Shown in pieces: positions 9,293 through 21,200 of a DNA stretch of 64,000 bases. Position numbers and translations under genes: made by a program. This DNA comes from Telmatactis stephensoni (lineage: Eukaryota > Cnidaria > Anthozoa > Actiniaria > Isophelliidae). Under the pieces are notes generated by a model, which saw nothing but the letters and a program-made list of their open reading frames with translations, was not told the DNA's origin and did no database searches. The DNA lies in the NCBI GenBank assembly GCA_029948255.1, contig JALIZF010001625.1, positions 62,001 to 126,000 on the forward strand, given 5' to 3'. Every line of letters starts with the position of its first letter. The stretch's first letter is position 1.

Positions 9293-12200
9293 GTAAGTAT
9301 AAATGATTCGTCAAGAAAGAGGTCAAGGAAGAAGGAAAGGAAGAAGGAAAGGAAGCAATGAAAGGAAGAAGGGAAGGAAGGAAGGAAGGAAGGTGTAAGG
9401 AAGGAATCGAAGGAAGGAAGGAAGGAAGGAAGAAAGGAGGGAAAGGGAAGGAAGGAATCAAGGGTAGAAGGGAAGGAAGAAAGGAAGGAAGGAACAGAAA
9501 TGGAAGGAAGGAAACTAAATGAGGAAAGGAAGATCGGCAGAAATCGAAGGACGAAAGGAAAGGAATGAAAGAAAGAAACGAAGGAAGAAATTGAGAAAGA
9601 AAGAAACGAACGACCGAAGAAATAAAAAATTCATAACAGATCGTCTTTAATTAGTTGTCTTGGGCAAATGAAAAATAGCGAAATCTTCAGCAATTTTTAG
9701 TTGTCTTTTTATATAGTATCGATATATAGTATGAGCACTGAAATAATAGAAAGGTGATTTGATTTTATCTTTCAGAGTATTAATTTCCCTTCTGTTACTC
9801 TGTGCAATCTCAACATCATAAAAAAGTCCAAAATCTCTTCCGAGTTACACAGCTCTTTTGAAAATTTCTTGCAACACAGTAAGTACGTATACATGGTCAT
9901 GTGATGTTAGCTTTCGATCAAACGAGAACGCAAAGAAGCGCAAGTCAACGCAGGTTTTGGCTTGTGTCTTTGTTTGATTGCTAACTTGCGTCGACTTGCG
10001 GCTACTTTGATCGGCTTGCGATGACTTGTGAGCAGTTTTAATCGCAAGTTGGTGCAAGTTTTGACTCGTTTGAACAGTCATCATGCTAAACTTCCCAAGT
10101 TTAGACAACACGGCACTGACACGGTCACGGCACGGCGCGGTCCGTTGCACACATACAAAATCTGCTCTAATTATATGTACGTATTAGATATATATTATCA
10201 TATTGTACAATGATATGATTTTTCCCTAGACGACTCCACACCTACTCCTCACCGAAAGCGTCGATCATTGGAGGATCCGATCTGCTTTAGCTATTTGTAT
10301 TGCAAATGGAAATACTATAACGTTAACGAAACAATGTCAACGACCACAAAATCACCAACAACAACACAAACCACAACTACAAAAACAACGACCACACCAC
10401 CACCAACTACTACAACTACTCAAAGACCAACAACAAAAGGTATTGTAGAATATTAATATTCCTTGGGGAATTTCTTGGGGTGCAGGTGTTGGGTGTGGTG
10501 GGGGAGGGGTGTGTGGGGAGCGTTAGACAAGGAGTCAATCCGAATTTCCATTCACTCAGTTTGTTACAGTTTTCATGCTAATTCGCGGCAAATCTCGACT
10601 GACTTGCGTTCACGTCTGTGAACTTGTAAAGTTAGCTTATCAAATAAGATTATTAAATAAGATTAAATAAAACAGATTTTGCTTAAGGAGTTGAATAGTC
10701 CACTGCCCGCCCTCGGCAATACCCCTTCCATTCACAATTTCAAGCACTCTTGTAGGTGATCGTTTATAAATGAATTCAGTGTAAGTTATTGTTTGATTTT
10801 CCAGCTCCAGAAACTGACAAAGTGACAACCACAGAACCTCCTACTGGACCAACTGGTAAGACCGCTGACAACTTCACTACAATAAAGGTCCAAACACACG
10901 ATACAACGTTTTAGTTTTTCTGTTTCGTTTTTTGTTTTGCAACGTTGTGCACAACACAGCAGCCGACTTCCGACACACGAAGGAATCAAGACGCAGCCTG
11001 AGTTACTGGCGGTCTGCGGTTTTTGGGGAGGAAAGAAAATGAAAGACCTTTCATTTTCTCTCCGTAGACGGCCAGCAACGCAGGCTAATCAAGGCGAGAC
11101 TATGTGCATAAAGCTCAGTCATTCGTATAAACAAGACAAACGTTTTAGCACGTAGCCTTGTTCTAAATCCTTTGTATGTGGCAATTAAAGTATATCTCGG
11201 AACTGGACTATAGGGCACTTTCACGTGTCGTCAATTTTGAAGACAAAAAAACAAAAGAATTTCAATGTCCTCAGAATTAGAACTTCTTTAAGTTTCGCGC
11301 AACATTGCAAAAAAGTCTTTAAAATGCTAGACCTGCAAGTGTTGCATGTGTGGAAACACGGTGCAACTCTGTGTACGTTGAATGCAATGTTGTAGAAACT
11401 GAGCTGTGTGAAAAGTTTTGTCTGGGAAAATCGTATCTCCGGATCAGGTTATTTGAAAGACGATTAGCGTTAACCCTGGATTAAATCTAAAGAAAACCAT
11501 TTTAACCCAGGATTATAAGTGTAATCGCCCTTTGAACAAGTACAACTGGGCTCCGGGCCCCAAAAGTAACAGTAAACTCTTATTTTGTTCTATATTACTT
11601 TGTGACACAGAAAAAGTTTTGACGAAGGAAGAAAAAGAAGAGGCTGCTTTCAGTGGTTCACTGAGTCAACCTGACCCATCAACACTTACAAAGGAAACCC
11701 TACAAACTGAGGAATTGTCAGTGAACTTAGCATCCCAGCCTGAAGATCTTATGATAGAGGCTGGACACAAGTTTAGTGATATGGTTCTCTCTTGTACTTA
11801 TCGTGGCATTTCTTGCACGTATGTTTTTAATCTTTTTAAAGAGGCCCAACACTCGATGTTCATTGTGTTTATCATTTAAGGAATATAAAACGCGCGCGCA
11901 TGTCTCTGTTCTGTGATATAAACACGATGGAAGATGAAGAGAAAGAGAAAACCAAGCTTAGGAATTAACACGAGGCGTAGCCGAGTGCTTCTCTTGCTTT
12001 TCGAGTGCTCTACATCTTCCAGAGTGTTTATATCATAGTACAGAGACATAAGCGATGTTTTATATTGCTTTTATAAAATATTTTCGACGTTTTTTGAGCG
12101 AGCCATGTCTCTGTCCTCTGATATAAACATGGTAGCCAGCCAATCAGCGCGCGCGTTATATCTCAAATATTTTATATTGTCTCATATAACACTGCCGGTT

Positions 12201-15200
12201 GTGTACCGTATTTATTCCTGAAAATCCATGTATTTTAGATAATAAGCTAAACGAGAGCGTCGTTTAATGGAGGTAGGCTTATATTATAGGTACGCGTTTA
12301 TTTCAACATATAAGACCCACAAGCGAAACTTTTAGTCTATCAACTATCAATGGGACCAAGAGAGCATAATCAATAGGCTGAGACTGCGCACGTACCCTTA
12401 TAATAGAGTGATTTATTATTTTTTTCCCTTATGTTCAAATGCAGCGACATCACGTTCAGAAAACTATTTCGATTGTTTTCACGTCCTCTTCTTGACGTCG
12501 GCGACGTCAACGGTCATTCGTCAGCGCGCGCTGCATCCTCTTTAGAGTCGCGTCGTGTTTGCTAAATCACTCTAACGAAAACCTTCGCTATCTTAATTAA
12601 GAGAACTCGATTCGAACGCTGCGCGTGCAAGTGGATGGTGGTCTAAAAATAGCCAGAATGAGGGGCAACGTGACGTGCGTGTCTCAATTTCCCGTTTCAG
12701 CATACAACGTTGCAAAAAGGCTGGATATTGAGTGGTAATTGTTTTTTTTCTCGTTATTTTCAGGAACTACACTGAAAAATTATGGAGTCATTTTTGGCAT
12801 TTTAAATACGGGAATTGTTACGTTTTTAACTCGGGGAAGGATTCACAAGGCATGGAGAAAAACATTTTGAAGTCAAACAAACCTGGACCAACAAATGGTG
12901 AGAAATTTAATAACGAACTAACAAACAAACGTACAACAAAACAAACGATCGATCGAACGAACGAACAATAAAACCAACCAACCAACCAACCAACCAACCC
13001 AACCCAACCCAACCCAACCCAACCCAACCCAACCCAACCCAACCCAACCCAACCCAACCCAACCCAACCCAACCCAACCCAACAACCAACCAACCAACCA
13101 ACCAACCAACCAACCAACCAACCAACATGAACAGACAACTAACGAACAAACAAATAAACGAACTAACAATTGAACAAATTACGAAAAGTGAACGATTGAA
13201 CGAATAACTAACAAACTAACGATAATAGAGTGCTTACAATATATCCGTGAAAAACTTTGTAAGGAAATTGCACTAGTTTGCACTAATTAAATAAGAGAAA
13301 ACAAAGGATTTCGCGCTATTTAGTACAATTTAGTTCGTTAACGTTTTCACGGATATATTGTAAGTACTCTAAGAAAAGTAATTTCATTTATATGATGTAT
13401 TACAACAGTCATATGTGTACGTTTACGTTCATGCAGCTTTGATAATTTTACACTTGAATTATCACAGGTCTAATCTTAGAGCTCAACATCGAACAACACG
13501 AGTATCTTGGTCAGCTGACTCAAGATGCAGGCATGCGCGTACTTATATCAAAACAAGGAGAATTCCCGTCTCCACTAGAGAAAGGATTTAGTGTATCACC
13601 AGGATATTCAACATCAGTAGGGATGCGGCAGGTACGCAGAATCGATTGGTAATAATCATTACGTAAGCTTTTTTAAAGAAGCTGTTACGATGCAATCTTT
13701 TCTGCAACTTGTCTCGCAATGGCGTTGCAAAACAAGTTGCACGAGCCATTGTAGAGTTGTTAGGTGACGCAACGCCGCAAAATATTGCTGCAATCTTTTT
13801 TGCCATGACTTTGCTCAATGCAAGATATGCTACTTGTTAAAATGGTTCGAGAAATTTTTGTAACGCTATTGCGAGAAGATTTGAAGAAAAAATTGCACCG
13901 TGTAACAAGGCCTTAATTTTGACACTTCCCGAACGAGTACGCAACACACAGCATGAAAAGCTGTATTTACGTGTCCGTAAAGAATCCACAAAGGTTCCGT
14001 AAAGAAATAGTTTACGCCTCTTTACGGCATTATTTACAAGTGCGTAAAGATTGTATTTACGGTACTATCCCGGTGATTGTAAAGGTGCCGTTACAGACAT
14101 AATTTACCGGTATATTTACGGAACTCAAAAGATCCGTAAATCTCGCCTTAACGCATATAATCGTCATCGTAAAGATGCGCAAAAGCAATCTTTACGGGTA
14201 TATTCGTGATGGAAAAGATGCGCAAAACCAGTATTTACGCGTACAATCGCCATCGTAAAGATGCGCAAAAGCAATCTTTACGGGTATATTCGTGATGGAA
14301 AAGATGCGCAAAAGCAATCTTTACGGGTATATCCGTGATGGAAAAGATGCGCAAAAGCAATCTTTACGGGTATATCCGTGATGGAAAAGATGCGCAAAAG
14401 CAATCTTTACGGGTATATTCGTGATGGAAAAGATGCGCAAAAGCAATCTTTACGGGTATATTCGTGATGGAAAAGATGCGCAAAATCACTATTTATGCGT
14501 ACAGTCGTTATCGTAAAGATGCAAAAACCGACTTTCACGCGTACATTTTTAATCGTAAATATCCCCAAAGCTACATTTACGCGCACTTCTAATTAAACTA
14601 TGGAGAACAAAGAACTTTGCTACTACTTGCTAGGTTGTTTCATGGTTTTAGTGTTGTTCATATCATAGATATAAAACGATTTATAATGGTAATAGAACTG
14701 AGTGGAGTGCAATTTGGTTTGAAATCACACGAGTTGATAAACAAAATTGCACGACCGCGTAGCGGGAGTGCAATTTGTTAATCACGAGTGTGATTTCAAA
14801 ACCAAAATTGCACGACATGAAGTTCAATTACCAATTATCATATCCATTTTGAAATCACAATAAAGATTCAAACTCTTTTATCAGGCTGCAGTTCCAAAAC
14901 AAAATGATGCTATTAATGATTCAAAATAGTGCGATTAATGCTTAATTCGCACACTTTTTAACCAATCAGATTGCAGAATTTGTGAGTGATTTCAAAATGG
15001 ATATGATTAAAAGAGTAAATATACTTTATTACAGTAACCTTCTTAGTGAAATTACATTTCAAAATCTCTAAATATATTTCAAATATTTGAATATCAAAAT
15101 ATACATAAAATACTCTGTTTCAACGTATCCAATACAGCATGATCTAGTCTTATTAGTCCATTGTACTAGAATTAAGGCATCGTAGCGCGACATTAGGTCA

Positions 15201-18200
15201 TTTACTTGCTTGTAAACTGGAGACGGAAACAGTAAGCTTCGCAGACGGTCAAAGACCTTCGAATGGTCTTTAGTATCCTAGAAACAATCACATAAGAAAC
15301 TTTTAATTATATCCACTTCTTTTGATGCTAATTCACCACGAAGATAAACGCGCTCTCGACTCATATGAATCAACTCATTTCGCTCATTTCGATCTCGCGC
15401 GAGTCAAATCTTCCATAGAAACGGACTGACAACGCGTCATAACACTATAGCTTACTTTTAAAATATAAATTTCAACAAATGCTACTTACCAAAAAAGTTA
15501 TTTTAGCTTTAGAATCGATTGGAGATCGGTTAAATGTATGGCGCCAAGCATCAGAACATAAGCTTAAATCCCAGTCACAATGTTAGCTTTTAAGCTGTTC
15601 TATCAGTTTCTTCTCGACCAATATTTTTAAGTAAAAGTTTTTCTTTGTATCTTTCATTGAATCGAGCAACAAGCTGAAGATCTTTGTGGCAATAGAGGGC
15701 ATATTTATCGAGACAAACCACAGGCTTACCATCCTCAACGTTTGTGAATCGGGTTAGTTCCGGTTTAGTGGGTTTGGGATCCCTGTGTTGTAATTCAACC
15801 CCTTGTTTGATAGTTGAATAGCATGAGTTTAATTTTGCCTCTGAAAAGCTTTCTTTTTCTAATCGATTCTTCGAAAGTTTGTTAGAAATAGAGATTAATA
15901 GTTTCTGAACACTTCTGACTAGTTTCTTGGGGGGTTTGAGGCGTATTCACTTAGATTTAGGCCGTTGAGTTTTGAGCTGCGTTTCCACATACAGAAAAGA
16001 CAACAAGGTAGGCAACTTCGGCGACGCGAATCATCCACCGTGGCTCACAAACCACGCGAAAAATCAAACTTGCCTTCGTTGGTCGACATTCAGCGCTCGG
16101 CACGTCAAACTAGATACATCTAGCAACTACTGGAGCGAGTTTGAGAGAAATCGGTCACGAAGAACAGCCTGAAATACGGGCCCGAACTTCTTCAACTGTT
16201 GTAAATTTCGAATGTTCCGATGATCTGTACTGACCTGGAGGACCAATGGAATCCCAAGAATGTGTTTAGGTGGCGAACTCACCACTTAGCCCTCCCCTGC
16301 AGTAATACTAATAGTAATATCTCTTTTAGGATACATCAAAAGTATCAGAGATCGAAGGCTTCTCTAATAGAATTGAATAATATCTTGTCTGAATTTAACT
16401 CTGAAAGAGAAAACCTCAGCTTTGATCTTCAATACTCAGATTACTGCAGGGGAGGGCTAAGTGGCGAGTTCGCCACCTAAACACATTCTTGGGATTCCAT
16501 TGGTCCTCCAGGTCAGTACAGATCATCGGAACATTCGAAATTTACAACAGTTGAAGAAGTTCGGGCCCGTATTTCAGGCTGTTCTTCGTGACCGATTTCT
16601 CTCAAACTCGCTCCAGTAGTTGCTAGATGTATCTAGTTTGACGTGCCGAGCGCTGAATGTCGACCAACGAAGGCAAGTTTGATTTTTCGCGTGGTTTGTG
16701 AGCCACGGTGGATGATTCGCGTCGCCGAAGTTGCCTACCTTGTTGTCTTTTCTGTATGTGGAAACGCAGCTCAAAACTCAACGGCCTAAATCTAAGTGAA
16801 TACGCCTCAAACCCCCCAAGAAACTAGTCAGAAGTGTTCAGAAACTATTAATCTCTATTTCTAACAAACTTTCGAAGAATCGATTAGAAAAAGAAAGCTT
16901 TTCAGAGGCAAAATTAAACTCATGCTATTCAACTATCAAACAAGGGGTTGAATTACAACACAGGGATCCCAAACCCACTAAACCGGAACTAACCCGATTC
17001 ACAAACGTTGAGGATGGTAAGCCTGTGGACAAACTTCATAGAATTCACGCGTGTTCAACAACCATAACGAACATCAACGAATTTGTAATTGAGCGGCAAG
17101 AGTTCAAATATCAAATGGCGCGTCATGATTGGTCAGCTTTGGAAAATACTTCCGGTGATCGTGTTATACATTAATTAAAATTGATTCGTTCCAGATTTGT
17201 TATTGAGTTCTTGAAGTAATCGACATAATCATCTGTAAAATTTAGCGGCCCTAAAGTGACCTACAGACAGCTTTGATATATATTTTAATAATCTAATGTA
17301 ATGCTTTTTCAACCACAGAAGACTATAACAGTCGATCCTAACAAAGTTAATAGAGTGGATCCTAACAAGTAGAACCGTAAACAATATTAGCAAGTATTAG
17401 CAATCCTTTAGCAAAAGCATAAAGCCCAGAATAAACGTATCTGTTAAAAATACGTGTTGATCGTGACGATTTCCTGACTAGTGTAACCCGGGAGTGTAAC
17501 AATCATAGTCGAAGATAACGTATTCCTGACCAGTTTTTGAGTAGACTGTACTCAATTATTGAGTAAAAGCTGACTTATTTTACTCAAAGAAAAAAATTGG
17601 GTAGATAGTAAGTTTTTACTCAATCAGTATTGGGTGATAGCCGACTTTTACTCAAACAAAGAATTAAACTAACCCATTCTAAAAATAAAATTTTTGCAGT
17701 GTACATACCAAGATTTTTACATAGTTTTGCTTTTCTTTACATGTCTTTACGTTCTTCTCGAACCTTTACGGCAAACTTTACGACGGAGTATTTACGGATC
17801 TTTATGATTTGTTTAAGGCAACTTTACAATACCTATATTTTTACGTGCCTTTACGTTTCTTCACGTGTCTTTACGTTCTTCTCGAACCTTTACGACAAAC
17901 TTTACGACGGAGTATTTACGGATCTTTATGACCTGTTTAAGGCAACTTTACAATTACCTATATTTTTACGTGCCTTTACGTTTCTTCACGTGTCTTTACG
18001 GTCTTTTCGCACCTTTACGGTGAGCTTTACGACGGAATATTTACGGATCTTTATGACCTGTTTAAGGCAACTTTATAATAACAATATTTTTACGTTCCTT
18101 TTCTGTATCTTTACGTTTCTTTACGATCTTTTCGCACCTTTACGCTCCTCCGTAAATATAACGGTAAATATCCATCAATCTTTACGCGCCTTTAGGACTT

Positions 18201-21200
18201 ACGTAAAGAAGTGTAAATACAGCATTTCATGCTGTGACAGTTATATGTAAGCTACTAGCGACTGTGTGTCCAAAACAACCAAGGAATTTTTGATTTTATA
18301 TTCTTATGATTTTGAATGTTGCAGACTCATATTATTCGTGAAGATCCATTCAAAAATAAGAGTTGCCTAAAAGAGGATGACATTGATCCCGAGAATCTTT
18401 ACCGGCTACGATACAACGTAACGTACTCAGCAACTGTAAGTTGTCTTCTTATTGAAACATAAGCTACAGTCAAACGGCTTGTGGTAGTAGATGATAATTG
18501 CTGGTGATGGTTTGTTTACAAATATATTATTCAAAATCAAATACGAGGGGCACACGCTGTACGGTAAAGCCTAGTTCACTCTAGCGACGTTAACATAAGC
18601 GCAAGTACCATTCTCATACTCAACATGCTGAATATCACATTTATCACACAGATGTGGAAAAAGACAAGCACTGCATTGTTATTGAGCAGCACAGCACTCC
18701 TTAATCCTAGCACACAGACCGCCTATATATATTTTGGGTACGGCACTTCTGCCAGGCCAACAAGTTTTCTGTTCACACACGATGATAACTATGGGTGTCG
18801 TGCCAAAATCGATGGGTGTTTATGCCTAGATCTAGGATTAAGGTGCCATACCATATATAAAAGTGTTGTCGTGTAAATCGGATTTTAAACTGCGTATGTT
18901 GCTTGCGTTTAATGCTTAGTTATCATAGTGAATGTTACAATCTCTGCTAATGTGTCGGTACACTACTGTATCTGCGTATGTTGCTTGTGCTTATCCTTGT
19001 CACTAGTGGAAAGACAAACACTGCTAAGGAGTAGTACATTATTGAGTCTGCGTGTGTTGCTTGTGCTTATACTCGCGTCGCTAATGAGAACCTGGCTTAA
19101 CAGTGCTGCATTGTCGTCGTGACCTTATATTATGCAATATCAAAAACTCTTGACTAAAATTAAGTTCCTTTTATTTGCAAAATATATCACATATTTCCTT
19201 TGGATGTCATTGATATCATTAATGGTGTATCTAATATTTTAGGCCTGTAAAGATTCTTGTCTAGCTTACCGTCAGCTAGAATCATGTGGATGTTTAGAAT
19301 ACAGATTTCCAAATCAAGGCAAACAAGTCTGTGATATTCTTGATCTCTCCGTTAGTAAGTACACTACTCCCTCTGTATATGGTTTCACAGATAGTTGATT
19401 TAACAAATAGATTCCATTTTTTGTGCGTCTATAATCTAATAGATGCCCAGATGACGTCACAACGTAATGAGAACAAAAAAAGTACGCCACGAGACGAAGT
19501 CGAATGATGTGACTGTCGTTCTCAACACAATTTGTTTTTTCTATTTCTTATTCTTCAAAACATTTCAACCAATCAGAGCGCGCATGAGATTGAATGACGT
19601 CATCTATGCATGTTTACTGAAATCACACACGGTTCTTAACCAATCAGAGCGCGCGTAATATACTACTTATATAAATCGCTATCCCTTAGACAAATCCATA
19701 TTTAGCAGAGCATCTTTAACTGTTACTTGGCCCTCTGAGGGGGTAATAAGGAGATCAAGGAGAGCAGGAAAGGAGTTTGATTCATTCTACTTTATCTTTC
19801 TTTTTATCCCTTGAAATTTACTTGTCTGACAAGATTGTTTTACCTTTTTAGTATCGTGTTTGAATAGAGTACAACAACTTTACCAGGATAATAAATTGGG
19901 ATGCTCCGAAAAGTGTCGTCCGCCCTGCGTGTAAGCATATGTGCCTGTACATGTATTTGTTTGTTTTGTTTTGTTTTGTTTTGGGATACCGCGAGCTCAA
20001 GATCTTCACTTGGCGATAAATAGGAGTAATGCGTGGATTAGAATATACAGTCTAGCTAGTCAGCTCTCGCATTGTGGACACCCCGCTATTACGGACAACC
20101 CGCTATTACGGACAGAAGCTAAATTCCCGGCCAGTCAAAACTACAAAGAGATGTATGAAAACAACTCCTGCTATAACGGACTCTTGTTGTTACCGACACC
20201 AAATGTCGGCCCCAAGGGTGTCCGCTATAACGAGAATTGGCTGTACTACTTTTTTTGTCATTCACCCCTCCTCGTGAAAGGGAAATTGGCTTGGAGATGC
20301 TTAATTGTTGTCACTGTTGTCAGTCGTTTCTTTTTTATTACAAACCACAAAAGTGAATCCTTGGTACGTTTTCCGATGGGCGCGGTTCTAAGCTTACGAG
20401 AGCACGCGCAAATACATAAACGTAATCGGGTCTTTCAAGAAACGTACCCTTCATTTGGAAGACCCCCATGGACGTCTCTTTGCCTCTTGTCAACGGAAAA
20501 TTAATCCTCAAATTGAGCTACAAGGTGTACCAGTTCAAACGTTCAAGTGCAAACTCTAAACCATTTATAACCACATGAAGGTTTAATTTGAACATACTAG
20601 CAAAAGGACGATTTTTACCCGTTGGAGTTAATGTTTCTTTGTTTTCTCAAACAGGGAGGATATTTACAGATTGACTATATCTTCATCAAGATGGCCTTCA
20701 GAGAATTATATGGTATGTAAGGAGACTTTTGGAGCTATTAGTTGAACGAGAATTAATTTGTACAACAGTTAATTACGCACGTAGAATGCGTGCGTTAGAC
20801 TTTGCAAACGAATTAATCGAAATGATTTTTCATCTTGTCACCGACGTCAAGAGACCATGAAATGAAGTGAAATGGCATCCTGAACGTGGCGTCACGACAC
20901 CATCACGGTCGTCACGCAAGGGACGAATGTAATATTTTTACCTCCGTCCTTTTGCAGCATCGCGTCGCGTTTGCTAAATCTGCCTTTTACTCGTTAGTAA
21001 ACGTTAGCAAAAGTGCGCGCTGTAATATGTAGTTTACTAATATAGGACGCACCGCTCCCGTCGACCTTTGTCCAAATCAGCGTGCTGATCATACATCGTG
21101 GCTGTCAATGGCTTAAAATTATTAATAAGAATACGGACGTTTTAGTGCATAAACGCAGACATTAATCAGTACGCGCACTTGCGCATCTATAGACCAAAAT

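Larger units (their letters stand above)
13947..18236. mobile_element. Candidate 4.3-kb transposon with minisatellite ends, filling intron 7
   Basis: The left end CACAGCATGAAAAGCTGTAT matches the complement of the right end (ATACAGCATTTCATGCTGTG, ending 18236). Both ends are followed inward by arrays built on TTTACG/CGTAAA: 43-bp units at 14174-14517 on the left and ~125-bp units at about 17700-18200 on the right. The three bases outside both ends are ACA (13944-13946 and 18237-18239), a possible 3-bp target duplication. The interior carries an unrecognised minus-strand coding segment and a 590-bp-arm inverted duplication. Superfamily unknown. The triplication breaks it: its right part is repeated in copies B and C. 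Confidence 0.55.

Noticed and set aside
12970..13125. (AACCC)n as interstitial telomere repeat
   Set aside because: Animal telomere repeats are TTAGGG-type; this is a plain compound microsatellite.
15714..17032. Element I as a classical transposon with ACAAA target duplication
   Set aside because: The minus-strand coding frame continues across the left border, so the left arm is original sequence; the flanking 5-mer is probably chance.
17630..18250. 206-codon open frame, present three times
   Set aside because: It lies on a ~125-bp TTTACG minisatellite inside a transposon end; the three occurrences are just the triplicated block.
19941..20504. 187-codon open frame, present three times
   Set aside because: It starts 10 bp past the exon 10 splice donor, spans (TTTTG)n and CCCGCTATTACGGACA repeats, and shows no domain; it is intronic.
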